Shown: positions 1 through 10,121 of the stretch, in pieces | Position numbering within the stretch: the stretch's first letter is position 1 | Layout: each line of letters opens with the position of its first letter | Position numbers and translations under genes: made by a program | The notes under the pieces: generated by a model | Told to the model about the DNA's origin: nothing | The model's database searches: none | Seen by the model: the letters and a program-made list of their open reading frames with translations, nothing else | Assembly: GCA_947382355.1 (NCBI GenBank) | Contig: CANCYR010000033.1 | Span: forward strand, 1 to 35,090 | Direction of reading: 5' to 3' | Source: an uncultured Lachnospiraceae bacterium | Lineage (GTDB): Bacteria > Bacillota > Clostridia > Lachnospirales > Lachnospiraceae | Length of the DNA stretch: 35,090 nucleotides

Positions 1-454
1 TCTTTGTCTGGAATCAGAATTGCGAACGAGCTTGGCGAGTTTCGCAATCACCTAATTTTATTTTTATTGAGTAACCGTTCAGCTCCTGTCAGGAGAGCCG
101 AAAGGCACTTCATTGGATTCTGTCAAAATGCTGTGATATACTGGCAAAAATCCCAATCAGTAAGCTCGTTAAAATAATATCACTTCTATTTATAAAGGTC
201 AATGAGGAAAATGCAATTCAGTTATTTACCGGTAACTGTTCAGCTAGAAGTTTATAAAACTTTAACAGAACCTTAACAACTTTCCCGAAACCCGGCAGAA
301 ATCCGGCAAAATCAGCTCCCCAGACGTTCATTTCCACCCGAAAACCGGCAGGTAAACATTGCAATTTTATGAATTTAGTATATAATGGTTAAGGAAAGTC
401 TCCATTTTCCGGAACAGGAGACAAATTACGGTTTAAAAGGTTAAGGAGTTTGCA
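1..454. other. Non-coding stretch upstream of secA
   Basis: I see no convincing gene in this 454-base stretch. It contains an 8-bp inverted repeat (ATTGCGAA at 19-26 with TTCGCAAT at 41-48) and a small CTCCTG/CAGGAG hairpin near 82-94. The motif GTAAC(C/T)GTTCAGCT occurs twice, at 71-84 and 232-245. CCGGCA recurs near 293, 303 and 345. The secA promoter lies at its downstream end. It may include the 3' flank of an upstream gene outside the window. Confidence 0.5.
359..386 (+). promoter_or_regulatory. Predicted sigma-A promoter of secA-prfB
   Basis: A -35 box TTGCAA (359-364) and a perfect -10 box TATAAT (381-386) are separated by 16 bp. They lie about 70 nt upstream of the secA start, leaving a short leader. 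No other good promoter is visible before prfB, so secA and prfB probably share it. Confidence 0.65.
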
Positions 455-3019
455 ATGAATATAGTACAAAAAGTTTTTGGTACTCATAGTGAAAGGGAAT
501 TGAAAAGAATCGAGCCAATCGTGAAAAAGATAGAATCCTACAGGGATTCCATGATGGCGCTTTCTGATGAAGAGTTAAAAGGCAAGACAAAGGAATTCAG
601 GATTCGGCTGGCAGAAGGCAAGACTCTGGACGATATACTTCCTGAGGCATATGCGGCTGTCAGAGAGGCGGCACGAAGAGTATTGAACATGGAACATTAC
701 AGAGTGCAGTTAATCGGCGGCGTGATTCTGCATCAGGGACGTATTGCGGAAATGAAAACCGGTGAAGGTAAAACGCTGGTTTCCACCCTGCCTGCCTATT
801 TAAATGCGCTGGAAGGAAAAGGGGTACATATCGTTACCGTCAATGATTATCTGGCAAAGCGTGATGCGGAATGGATGGGACAGGTCCATGAATTTTTAGG
901 TCTTACCGTAGGCGTTGTCTTAAATGAAATGAAAGCGGATGAGCGAAGGGAAGCTTACTGCTGTGACATCACATATGTGACAAACAACGAGCTGGGCTTC
1001 GACTACCTGCGTGACAATATGGTGATTTACAAGGAACAGCTTGTACTGCGTGACCTGCAGTATGCCATTATTGATGAGGTTGACTCCGTACTGATTGACG
1101 AGGCAAGGACACCTCTTATCATATCCGGTCAGAGCGGCAAGTCCACCAAGCTCTATGAGGCATGCGACATACTGGCAAGGCAGTTAAAACGGGGCGAGGA
1201 TCAGGAGGACCAGTCCAAAATTGATATCATGATGGGTATTGAGCAGGAGGAGACAGGTGACTTTATCGTAAATGAAAAGGATAAGGTAGTGAACCTGACT
1301 GCAGAAGGTGTTTCCAAGGTAGAGCGCTTCTTCCAGATTGAAAACCTGGCAGACCCGGAAAATCTGGAAATCCAGCACAATATTATTTTAGCCCTTCGTG
1401 CCCATAATTTAATGTTCAAGGATCAGGATTATGTGGTAAAGGACGATAAGGTTTTAATTGTAGACGAGTTTACCGGACGTATCATGCCGGGAAGACGTTA
1501 TTCCGACGGTCTGCATCAGGCAATTGAGGCAAAGGAGCATGTAAAGGTAAAACGGGAAAGCAAGACGCTGGCAACCATTACTTTCCAGAACTTCTTCAAT
1601 AAATTTAAAAAGAAAGCCGGCATGACAGGTACGGCTCTTACGGAGGAAAAGGAATTCCGGGATATTTACGGAATGGATGTTATTGAAATTCCCACAAACC
1701 GCCCTGTAGCCAGAATCGATATGCAGGACTGCGTGTATAAGACAAAGAAGGAAAAGCTTCATGCAGTAGTGGAAGAGGTAATAAAGGCTCATGAAAAGGG
1801 ACAGCCGGTGCTGGTAGGTACCATTACCATCGAGGCATCGGAGGAAATCAGCAAGCTTTTAAATAAAAAAGGCATCCCCCATAAGGTATTGAATGCAAAG
1901 TTCCATGAGCTGGAGGCAGAAATCGTAGCGGATGCAGGTATTCACGGCAACGTGACCATTGCTACCAACATGGCGGGCCGTGGTACGGATATCAAGCTGG
2001 ACGATGAGGCAAAAGAGGCAGGAGGTCTTAAGATAATCGGTACGGAAAGGCATGAATCCAGACGTATCGACAATCAGTTGAGAGGACGTTCCGGACGTCA
2101 GGGAGACCCGGGTGAATCCAGATTCTTCATTTCCCTGGAGGACGATTTGATGCGGCTCTTTGGTTCCGACAAGATGTTGAATATGTTCAATGCTTTGGGC
2201 ATTCCGGAAAATCAGGAAATCGAGCACAGCATGCTTACAAAGGCAATTGAAGGCGCCCAGAAGAAAATCGAAAGCAATAACTTTGGCATTCGTAAGAACC
2301 TGCTGGAATACGATCAGGTTATGAATGAACAAAGGGAAATCATATATGCAGAGCGTCTTCGTGTATTAAACGGAGAAAGCATGAGAGATGTTATCTATAA
2401 GATGATTACCGATGTGGTGGAAAGCTCTGTGGATATGGTAATCGGCGAGGACGGAAGCAGTGAAGACTGGGATTTGAAGGAACTGAACCAGGTGCTTCTG
2501 CCCATTATCCCCATCCAGCCTGTAAAAACTCCGGATGTGGCAAAATGCAAGAAAAACGAGCTTCGCCATAAGCTGAAGGAAGAGGCTGTAAAGCTGTATG
2601 AAAGCAAAGAAGCAGAATTTCCGGAGCCGGAAGCACTTCGTGAAATGGAACGGGTTATTTTGCTAAAGGTAATCGACCGGAAGTGGATGGACCATATTGA
2701 CGATATGGACCAGCTTCGTCAGGGCGTGGGCTTACAGGCATACGGACAGAGAGACCCGTTGGTGGAATATAAGCTGAGCGGCTATGAAATGTTTGACGGC
2801 ATGACGGACAGCATACGGGAAGACACTCTCCGCCTCCTCTTCCATGTAAAGGTGGAGCAGAAGGTAGAGAGGGAACAGGTAGCCAAGGTGACAAGCACCA
2901 ATAAGGATGACTCCGCGCCAAAGGGACCGGTAAGGCGTGAAGAGGCAAAGGTATATCCAAACGACCCGTGCCCATGCGGCAGCGGCAAAAAGTATAAGAA
3001 CTGCTGCGGCAGGAAATAA
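455..3019 (+). CDS. secA: Protein translocase ATPase SecA
   Basis: SecA is the ATP-driven motor that pushes unfolded preproteins through the SecYEG channel at the inner face of the membrane. The 854-residue protein is close to the usual family length. It shows the Walker A motif KTGEGKT at residues 101-107, the DEVD Walker B motif at 207-210, and the second helicase half with NMAGRGTDI and the arginine-rich [11 protein letters not shown] motif. The C-terminal zinc-binding tail has Cys839, 841, 850 and 851, which in this family binds phospholipid or SecB-like partners. The ATG at 455 follows AAGGAG at 443-448. prfB begins 39 nt downstream, a common arrangement in Bacillota. This is the housekeeping SecA; no accessory SecA2 features are visible. 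Confidence 0.98.
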   Translation: MNIVQKVFGTHSERELKRIEPIVKKIESYRDSMMALSDEELKGKTKEFRIRLAEGKTLDDILPEAYAAVREAARRVLNMEHYRVQLIGGVILHQGRIAEMKTGEGKTLVSTLPAYLNALEGKGVHIVTVNDYLAKRDAEWMGQVHEFLGLTVGVVLNEMKADERREAYCCDITYVTNNELGFDYLRDNMVIYKEQLVLRDLQYAIIDEVDSVLIDEARTPLIISGQSGKSTKLYEACDILARQLKRGEDQEDQSKIDIMMGIEQEETGDFIVNEKDKVVNLTAEGVSKVERFFQIENLADPENLEIQHNIILALRAHNLMFKDQDYVVKDDKVLIVDEFTGRIMPGRRYSDGLHQAIEAKEHVKVKRESKTLATITFQNFFNKFKKKAGMTGTALTEEKEFRDIYGMDVIEIPTNRPVARIDMQDCVYKTKKEKLHAVVEEVIKAHEKGQPVLVGTITIEASEEISKLLNKKGIPHKVLNAKFHELEAEIVADAGIHGNVTIATNMAGRGTDIKLDDEAKEAGGLKIIGTERHESRRIDNQLRGRSGRQGDPGESRFFISLEDDLMRLFGSDKMLNMFNALGIPENQEIEHSMLTKAIEGAQKKIESNNFGIRKNLLEYDQVMNEQREIIYAERLRVLNGESMRDVIYKMITDVVESSVDMVIGEDGSSEDWDLKELNQVLLPIIPIQPVKTPDVAKCKKNELRHKLKEEAVKLYESKEAEFPEPEALREMERVILLKVIDRKWMDHIDDMDQLRQGVGLQAYGQRDPLVEYKLSGYEMFDGMTDSIREDTLRLLFHVKVEQKVEREQVAKVTSTNKDDSAPKGPVRREEAKVYPNDPCPCGSGKKYKNCCGRK

Positions 3020-3058
3020 TAAACGAACTGACTAATTATCAAGAAGGTGGTGAACGCA

Positions 3059-4172
3059 GTGGTAGAATTAGACCAGTTAAAACAGGAATTATTATCCTAC
3101 GAAACTCCATTAGCGGAAGTGAGGGATTCACTTTGACTTAGCAAATAAGTCAAAGCGGGTGGAGGAACTGGAAATGGAAATGGAGGCGCCGGATTTCTGG
3201 GATAATCAGGAACGGGCACAGGCATTTTCCAAAGAATTAAAAAGTTTAAAGGACACCATTTCTATTTATAACGGATTGAAAAGCCAGTATGAGGATATTG
3301 AGACGCTGATAGAAATGGGATATGAAGAAAATGATGCCGAACTGGCAGCAGAAGCAAAGTCAGAGATGGAGGAATTTGTCCAGACCTATGAAAATATCCG
3401 CATTCAAACGCTTTTGTCAGGAGAATATGACAACTGCAATGCGATTTTAAAGCTCAATGCGGGGGCCGGCGGAACGGAAAGCTGCGACTGGGCAGGAATG
3501 CTCTACCGTATGTATACAAGGTGGGCGGAACGGAAAGGCTTTTCCATAGAAGTGCTGGATATGCTGGATGGGGACGAAGCGGGCATCAAGTCCGTTACCT
3601 TCCAGATAAACGGTGAAAATGCTTATGGCTATTTAAAGGCTGAAAAAGGAGTGCACCGCCTTGTGCGGATTTCCCCTTTTAATGCCCAGGGAAAGCGGCA
3701 GACATCTTTTGTTTCTCTGGATGTTATGCCGGATATTGAAGAGGATGTGGATGTGGAAATCAATGAAGACGACCTGCGGATTGATACCTACCGAAGCTCC
3801 GGCGCAGGAGGACAGCATATTAACAAGACCTCCTCGGCTATCCGCATTACCCATATTCCTACCGGAACCGTGGTGCAGTGCCAGAATGAAAGAAGCCAGC
3901 ATATGAATAAAGATAAGGCAATGCAGATGCTGCGGGCAAAGCTCTATTTGTTGAAGCAGGAGGCAAATGCCGAAAAGCTTTCCGATATCCGGGGAGAGGT
4001 TACGGAAATCGGATGGGGCAATCAGATTCGTTCCTATGTAATGCAGCCCTACACTATGGTAAAGGACCACAGAACCAATGCGGAAACAGGGAATGTGGAT
4101 GCGGTACTGGATGGAGCCATTGATTTGTTTGTGAATGCGTATCTGAAATGGAAGGCAAGCGAGGCTTCTTAG
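3059..4172 (+). CDS. prfB: Peptide chain release factor 2 (with +1 programmed frameshift)
   Basis: RF2 recognises UGA and UAA stop codons and triggers peptide release on the ribosome. The gene must be read in two frames. A GTG at 3059, 8 nt after AAGGTGG, opens a 25-codon frame ending at TGA 3134-3136. A +1 slip on CTT (3131-3133) continues at GAC 3135, giving 370 residues in total. With that numbering the codon-recognition tripeptide SPF is at 205-207 and the catalytic GGQ at 250-252, the same positions as in E. coli RF2. The first zero-frame residues (VELDQLKQELLSYE) fit the RF2 N-terminus. The GTG at 3159 would give a falsely shortened protein. A terminator follows about 55 nt after the stop. 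Confidence 0.96.
3119..3137 (+). promoter_or_regulatory. prfB +1 frameshift site
   Basis: The sequence runs GTGAGGGATTCACTTTGAC: an internal Shine-Dalgarno-like GTGAGGGA, the slippery codon CTT, the in-frame stop TGA, then C. In prfB this element senses RF2 level: poor termination at UGA favours the +1 shift and more RF2 is made. The downstream codons GAC TTA GCA AAT AAG (DLANK) resume the RF2 sequence. Confidence 0.93.
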
Positions 4173-4227
4173 GGGATGCCAACCGGCAATGTGTATTTGA
4201 AAATTGAATAGGCAGATGTTTGCATAT

Positions 4228-4278
4228 AAAAAAGGGAAGAACTCCTGATAGAGGATATTTGGAGGACTTCTCTTTTTT
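4228..4278 (+). terminator. Rho-independent terminator after prfB
   Basis: An 18-nt arm at 4228-4245 pairs with 4261-4278 at about 15 of 18 positions, including AAAAAAGG/CTTTTTT and CTCC/GGAG, around a 15-nt loop. The 3' arm ends in a run of six T. It separates the housekeeping pair from the AT-rich accessory region. Confidence 0.8.
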
Positions 4279-4372
4279 ATGCATACAAATAAGGGGCTGT
4301 TTAATTTATCTAATATTATGCCTATAATTTTATGAATAGTTCACTAATATTTTACCAATCTTAAAAAAACTA

Positions 4373-4401
4373 TTGATTAAATACGTAATAAATAGTATTC
4401 T
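4373..4401 (+). promoter_or_regulatory. Possible promoter of the LRR-lipase gene
   Basis: TTGATT (4373-4378) and TATTCT (4396-4401) are spaced by 17 bp in very AT-rich DNA, 50 nt before the signal-peptide start codon. Each box matches 4 of 6 consensus bases, so this is only a candidate. Confidence 0.35.
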
Positions 4402-4424
4402 TAATAATAGAAACCGAAAACAAA

Positions 4425-7400
4425 ATGCAAAAGAATGGGGAAAACTGGAATATGCGGAGAAGAAGATTATTTTGGGTACATATATGGGTTATGCTGCTGG
4501 GATATGCCTTTGCAGGAAATGGTATGGCAGTCTGTGCGGAAGAAACGGAAGCGGAGGATGATATCGTACCGGTAGAAATCAATGCGTCTGCATTTCCGGA
4601 TGAGAAGTTCCGGGCATATGTGTCCAGTCAATTGGATGGAGACCATGATGGAATATTGTCTGTACAGGAAATCAAAGGTACAATGTCTATAGGACTGAAT
4701 GACGATTCAAGATGGAATGTGTCAGACTTATCGGGAATAGAATATTTCAAAAATTTATATAATTTTTCCTACAAAGGCAATGCATTAGAAAAGCTGGATT
4801 TAGGTGAAAATCAGAAGTTGCGTAACATTTCCTGCAGCGGAGGTTCCATAAAGCAGCTGAATGTAAGTAAAAATAAAGCTCTTTTACACCTGGTTTGCAA
4901 TAATAATGAATTGCAAAGTCTGGATTTGAGCAATAACAGGGATTTGAGAGAATTATCATGCAATAATAATCAGTTAAAAAAACTGGATTTAAGCAATAAC
5001 GAAGCTTTACAGAAGGTAAGCTGCAATCAAAACCTGATTGAAAGCATTTCTTTTCCGGATGAAAATTGTATTACCAAGGTGAATTGTGATAATAATAAAT
5101 TACAGAGTCTTGATGTCAGAAAACTTCCGGTGTTGGTTGAACTGTCATGTTATTATAATGAAATAAAGCATATTGATACTTCAGGCAGCCTATATTTGCA
5201 AAAATTAGACATTTCATATAATAATGGTATTAAATTCGATGTAAGTAAAAATGCCGAGCTGGTTAAATTTATCTGCTGGGAGTGTGGAATTGAAAAACTG
5301 GAGTTATCCAACAATCAAAAATTAGAAGAATTAAATTGTGCAAAAAATAAAATAAAAAAACTGGATTTGCATAACAATAATAAGCTGGACAGCCTGGGTT
5401 GTTCTAATAATAATATAAAAGAATTAAATATATCTCCGATAGCAAAATTGCGATTCCTATATTGTAACGACAATCAGTTAGAGGCTCTTTCCATTTATCA
5501 GGATACTCTTTCTACTTTAGAATGTCAGAATAATAAGCTGAAAGAACTGAATATAGTAAGCGGTTATACCTTGAATTGTTCCAATAATGAATTGGCGGAT
5601 TTAAAAATTCCCATAGAAGCTGTTAAGGTAGATTGTTCCCATAATAAAATAGGCTTTTTGAATTTATATAACAGGACCAAATTGGAGTGGCTGGACTGTT
5701 CATATAATAACCTGAAAGAATTAGCAATAAATACTGCAAGCCGGTTAAATACGTTAGACTGCTCAAACAATTCATTGATAAATCTGGATACGCGAAATGC
5801 TGCCGGTGTAAATGATAAAGGTTTAAGAAGATTGATTTGTTCAGATAACATGATAAGTCAATTATATGCAAATCCCAATTTGTGGCATATTAATTGTAAT
5901 AATAATAGAATTGAAAATTTTAAGGTACCTGAAAAAGCAGGCTATTTATATTGTAACAATAATAAACTGGTAAATCTGGATGTGAGAAATTGTACCTCAT
6001 TAAGTTGGGTGGAGTGCTCAAATAATAATTTAAGCAATATTGTGCTTGAAAATAATAAAGCTCTGAACACTTTGAAGTGTAATAATAATAAATTAACATT
6101 TTTAAATTTAGAAGATGTTCCGTCTTTATGCGTATTGAATTGTTCAAACAATTATCTTACAAGCTTAAATGTGGAAAGCATTTCATCTTTGGGCGGATTG
6201 TATTGCTCAAATAATTATCTTACAAGCCTGAATGTGGAAAAGAATACAAAGCTTAAAAGTTTGGAATGTGAAAATAATAAATATGCAGTTTCGCAGGAAA
6301 GCCAGTTAGACCTGTCAACCCTTCCGGGCTTCCGGCTTGAAAAGGCAACCTTATGGAAAAATGCAAAAATTGTGAAGCCCATCCTTTTCGTGGTGGACAG
6401 CGGGTTTCCGGTTACTTATACATACAATGTAGGAAGAAATCTGAAAGTAAATTTCAAAATCTGCTTTGACAAGGTTCCAAGCCGGATATATGATTTTCCA
6501 TATTCGCCCAATGTTTACAGCCAAAGGCTGGCGGAGGATTCTGCGTTATATTCTATGCTTGCTTATGATGAATATAGGATGACAGAAGCAGGACAGTTTT
6601 ATGCTCAGGAAAAAGGAAGGCAAAACTATCCGAGCTTATTGTTCGGACAACTAAAAAAGGATGGTTTTTACAATTGCAGCCACTACAATTACCGGGACAG
6701 CAATCCACATAATTGCAGCTATACTTTTGCCACAAGAAACGTGAAATATAACGGAAGGCAAAAGACGCAAATACTTGTCTGCATTCGCGGTACGGACAGC
6801 GTGGAATGGGAAGGAAATATGGATTTGACAGGCACGGATTATAATGCCAATTATGCAAGTACCCATTACAGCTTTGAGAAAGCCAGCAACAGCATTGAGG
6901 AATCTCTGTATAATTATATAGCAACCATCAGGAAAAAAGGAGTGGACACCGACCAGTGCATTATCTGGGTAACAGGACACAGCCGTGGAGGAGCAGTAGC
7001 AAATCTGTTGTCTGCAAAGTTGACGGATTCGGGCAGCAGTAGTATAGGAGATGTGTTTGGCTATACTTATGCAACTGCAAATGCTACTACGAAATATAAG
7101 GATAAGAGCTATATTAACATATTTAATCATTGCTTTGTGGATGATTTTGTGCCAAGCGTGCCTTTTGAAAAGTGGGGGTTTGGAAATTATGGCATTACTT
7201 ATGTTGCAAATGCGGATTATGCTTATCAGGCAGGAAAGCGATCGGCAGGGGAAGCGTATAGGCAGTTTAAGGATGGGATGGACAAGTTTGTTAGTTTTAA
7301 TAAGTTAAGGACTGAGAAGACGGGTGCGGATTTTAATTATAAAGAGACTGATAAGATGCTTACACATGTTACTAAGTATTGGAAAGATGTAAAAGAATAT

Positions 7401-10091
7401 TATGAAGATAGAACGATATGGGCTGATAATAAGTATTTGGATGTAAGTTTATATACCTTTTTTCATAATGGGATTGCAAAATTAGCACAAGGAAAGATGT
7501 CATATTTGTTAAATAGTTCATTATACACAAATATGTATCATCCTTTAGGTAAAGTTTTTTTCTTTTTTGTTGCTGGAAATTCATTTAAACATAATATTAG
7601 TGACACCCATCAATCCTATACCTATTATCTGGCAACAAAATTAGGATTATTTAATGGTTCCAATTCCGCTTATTTAGCGGCAAATAATACGGATTTGGAG
7701 CTATCTAAATCAGGACAAGCTCAAGAGGTAATGGATCAGGAACAGAAAAACATGGAAAATTCTGATTCATTATCAGAAAATTCAATGGGTTACTATGCAG
7801 TACTTGCGAACAGTGTTTCTCAAAACACCGTTTCTGAAAATTATATACCTGATAACGAAAACATCTATAGAGAAAGCGTTACTAATGAAAGAACTGGAAT
7901 AAATGAAGAAGGAGAAAAGACAATACTTACCTGCGAAGAAGAAAGGGAAAGACTTGTACAGTTTGCCACGTTAGATGAAAATAAGGTGAAATTGGGATGG
8001 AATCTGTTAGACAACAGTACATGGAGCGGAATTGAATTTGATGAAGAGGGCTATGTAATATCTATAGCCATCCCCTATAAGGAACTGACAGGAGTCTTGG
8101 ATTTAAACGGATTTAGTAAATTAAGGCTAATCAATTGTGAGGGAAATGGGCTCACATCCCTTATATTAGATGATTGCATTTCTCTTGTTCAGGCAGAATG
8201 TTATTACAATGTATTACGAACACTGCAGATAAAAAACTGCGAAAATCTTCAATATTTAGAGTGTGATGGAAATGAATTAGAGGAGCTTAATTTGAGTACA
8301 TGCACAAACCTGACAAAGCTTGCTTGCAACAACAATCAGTTAACATATTTGGATGTGTCGTTACAGTCACAATTAGACGTGCTGTTTTGTCAGGAAAACA
8401 GGCTTACCGACATTGCGCTGCCGGAATCTAACAGTCTGTCAAGAATCAATTGTGAATATAATTATTTCAAGGATTTATCCCGGTTTGAAGCTCTTGCGCA
8501 GAATGAGGCGGTCTGGGTGCTTTATAGGGAACAAAAAGTGCCGGAAGATGCGGTATATGCTGCTTCTGATCTGGAGAATTTAAAAGGGCTTGTCAATACA
8601 GATGAGAATTTAAAGAAGCTTGGCTGGAACTTGGAAGCTCCTGACACTTGGGATGGCATAACATGGCGCTATGTGGGCGGAACATATTATGTGGAGAATA
8701 TCCAATTAGCAAATAGAAACCTGACTGGTAACCTGCAGCTTTCCAATATGGAACAGCTACAGTCTATTACCCTTGCAGAAAATGCTATAAGCGGTTTGGA
8801 AATCAATCAGTGTGCAAAGCTGGAATGTGTAAACTGTATGGAAAATGAAATTGAGGAATTGTCCTTCTCTAACTGTAACAGTCTTTGGAAAATTCTTGGA
8901 TATTATAACTGCTTAAAGAATGAAAACGTGGAAAAAATTCTTGAGGACTTTGAAGCAAAAGAAAATGCTGTTATTGAGCTGCATTCACAGTACATAAAAG
9001 GAGCCAAGGAAGAATATTCTTCAAAAGAAATGAAGACCATACTGAATCTTGTGAATGGAAAGGATAACGAAGGACAATTTCATCTTTCGGAGGAAGAACC
9101 GGGAAGATGGGATTATGTAAAATGGGAAAAGCAGTCGGACAATTTGTATCATATTACGGAAATTGATTTCTCTGGTTTGTGGCTTGGAGGAACATTAGAT
9201 TTAACCGGCTTTACGGCATTAAAGTATATTGATTGTGATAATACCAATTTGGAAGAAGTTATTTTGCCGGATTCCCTGGAAATAATTACGGCACAGGCAT
9301 TTTTGGACTGTAAATTATTAAAAAAGGTTACCATACCTGCCAGTGTAAAAACAATAGAAGAATATGCATTTGCAAGGTGCAGTAACTTAACAGAGGTGTT
9401 GTTCTACAGCAAAAATGCAGTAATGGACAGCAATAGCTTTTATGAGAGTACTGCTATTAGAAGTATATCATGTTACCAGAATACCACAGAAGCAGATTTT
9501 GCTTATGAAAGCAAACCGACATTTTCTTATTGGGATAAAAATGAGGGAAATGATAGGGAAAATAACGATGAACCAAGTAAGCAGCCAGTAACTGTTAACC
9601 CATTGCCGGATAACAAAACGAATATCCCGGCATTGAAAAAGGGAGATATCAGGATAAAGGGAAGCGGAAAATACAAAATCACAAAGGTCGGAAAAGGTTA
9701 TGGAACGGTAACCTATCTGAAATGCACAAATAAAAAGATAAAAAATGTTACTATTCCAAGTACCATTATCATAGACAAACAAAAGTTCAAGGTAACGGAA
9801 ATTGGTGAAAAAGCATTTTACGGCTGTAAAAAGCTAAAGAAAGTAACTATAGGCAAACATATAGTAAAAATACGGAAATCAGCTTTTGCAAAATGTTCAA
9901 AATTAAAAACGATAAAAATACAGTCTCTTTCTTTAAAATCCGTTGGCAAAAATGCGTTTAAAGGAATTTCTAAAAATGCGACTATATCGGTTCCGAAGGT
10001 AAAGCAGAAGAAATATGCTGCAATATTGAGGAAAAAGGCAGTGGGATTAAATAAAAATGCCAGGATTAGTGCAGTAGGAAAAAAGAATTAA
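4425..10091 (+). CDS. Giant secreted leucine-rich-repeat protein with central class-3-lipase-like domain
   Basis: This is a predicted extracytoplasmic multidomain protein of 1888 residues from the ATG at 4425. A start at ATG 4452, after GGGGAAAA, gives a cleaner signal peptide (MRRRRLFWVH, then a hydrophobic core ending AVCA) and may be the true one. In order: an EF-hand-like loop DGDHDGILSVQE at 71-82; about 25 LRRs of roughly 21 residues with a C-x-N-N pattern (about 98-625); a lipase-like domain (about 690-1090) with RGTDS and the nucleophile elbow GHSRG (Ser853), possible acids Asp906/907 and a possible His1062; a low-complexity linker; three LRR-cap-like modules starting near 1178, 1382 and 1535; and BspA-type LRRs near 1613-1690 and 1738-1880. 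No LPXTG or other wall anchor is visible. The substrate is unknown: family knowledge suggests an ester or lipid hydrolase, but activity is inferred. The membrane-protein array starts 30 nt downstream. Confidence 0.85.
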   Translation: MQKNGENWNMRRRRLFWVHIWVMLLGYAFAGNGMAVCAEETEAEDDIVPVEINASAFPDEKFRAYVSSQLDGDHDGILSVQEIKGTMSIGLNDDSRWNVSDLSGIEYFKNLYNFSYKGNALEKLDLGENQKLRNISCSGGSIKQLNVSKNKALLHLVCNNNELQSLDLSNNRDLRELSCNNNQLKKLDLSNNEALQKVSCNQNLIESISFPDENCITKVNCDNNKLQSLDVRKLPVLVELSCYYNEIKHIDTSGSLYLQKLDISYNNGIKFDVSKNAELVKFICWECGIEKLELSNNQKLEELNCAKNKIKKLDLHNNNKLDSLGCSNNNIKELNISPIAKLRFLYCNDNQLEALSIYQDTLSTLECQNNKLKELNIVSGYTLNCSNNELADLKIPIEAVKVDCSHNKIGFLNLYNRTKLEWLDCSYNNLKELAINTASRLNTLDCSNNSLINLDTRNAAGVNDKGLRRLICSDNMISQLYANPNLWHINCNNNRIENFKVPEKAGYLYCNNNKLVNLDVRNCTSLSWVECSNNNLSNIVLENNKALNTLKCNNNKLTFLNLEDVPSLCVLNCSNNYLTSLNVESISSLGGLYCSNNYLTSLNVEKNTKLKSLECENNKYAVSQESQLDLSTLPGFRLEKATLWKNAKIVKPILFVVDSGFPVTYTYNVGRNLKVNFKICFDKVPSRIYDFPYSPNVYSQRLAEDSALYSMLAYDEYRMTEAGQFYAQEKGRQNYPSLLFGQLKKDGFYNCSHYNYRDSNPHNCSYTFATRNVKYNGRQKTQILVCIRGTDSVEWEGNMDLTGTDYNANYASTHYSFEKASNSIEESLYNYIATIRKKGVDTDQCIIWVTGHSRGGAVANLLSAKLTDSGSSSIGDVFGYTYATANATTKYKDKSYINIFNHCFVDDFVPSVPFEKWGFGNYGITYVANADYAYQAGKRSAGEAYRQFKDGMDKFVSFNKLRTEKTGADFNYKETDKMLTHVTKYWKDVKEYYEDRTIWADNKYLDVSLYTFFHNGIAKLAQGKMSYLLNSSLYTNMYHPLGKVFFFFVAGNSFKHNISDTHQSYTYYLATKLGLFNGSNSAYLAANNTDLELSKSGQAQEVMDQEQKNMENSDSLSENSMGYYAVLANSVSQNTVSENYIPDNENIYRESVTNERTGINEEGEKTILTCEEERERLVQFATLDENKVKLGWNLLDNSTWSGIEFDEEGYVISIAIPYKELTGVLDLNGFSKLRLINCEGNGLTSLILDDCISLVQAECYYNVLRTLQIKNCENLQYLECDGNELEELNLSTCTNLTKLACNNNQLTYLDVSLQSQLDVLFCQENRLTDIALPESNSLSRINCEYNYFKDLSRFEALAQNEAVWVLYREQKVPEDAVYAASDLENLKGLVNTDENLKKLGWNLEAPDTWDGITWRYVGGTYYVENIQLANRNLTGNLQLSNMEQLQSITLAENAISGLEINQCAKLECVNCMENEIEELSFSNCNSLWKILGYYNCLKNENVEKILEDFEAKENAVIELHSQYIKGAKEEYSSKEMKTILNLVNGKDNEGQFHLSEEEPGRWDYVKWEKQSDNLYHITEIDFSGLWLGGTLDLTGFTALKYIDCDNTNLEEVILPDSLEIITAQAFLDCKLLKKVTIPASVKTIEEYAFARCSNLTEVLFYSKNAVMDSNSFYESTAIRSISCYQNTTEADFAYESKPTFSYWDKNEGNDRENNDEPSKQPVTVNPLPDNKTNIPALKKGDIRIKGSGKYKITKVGKGYGTVTYLKCTNKKIKNVTIPSTIIIDKQKFKVTEIGEKAFYGCKKLKKVTIGKHIVKIRKSAFAKCSKLKTIKIQSLSLKSVGKNAFKGISKNATISVPKVKQKKYAAILRKKAVGLNKNARISAVGKKN
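6141..6240 (+). repeat. Recently duplicated LRR unit (63-nt period)
   Basis: Bases 6141-6177 and 6204-6240 match at 33 of 37 positions and are offset by 63 nt, exactly one 21-residue LRR unit (CSNNYLTSLNVE). Most other LRR units in the gene have diverged much further in DNA sequence. This suggests repeat-number change by local duplication. Confidence 0.7.
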
Positions 10092-10121
10092 ATTAGAAAA
10101 ACAGCTTTTGGGGAGGGTATT

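Noticed and set aside
1859-2332. Long open frames antisense to secA (also 1454-1792 and 2655-2975)
   Set aside because: They are mirror frames of a strongly conserved gene, with no ribosome binding site, no recognisable domain and Cys/His/Phe-rich composition typical of antisense reading.
4900-6270. Regularly spaced AATAATAAT-rich repeats that could suggest a CRISPR or microsatellite
   Set aside because: The 63-nt period is in frame and encodes LRR consensus residues (CxNN, LDLS). There are no identical repeats with unique spacers.
4425-10091. Type VII (LXG/WXG100) secreted lipase toxin
   Set aside because: No LXG or WXG domain and no ESX gene is in view. The N-terminus is a classical Sec signal peptide, so secretion by Sec is more likely.
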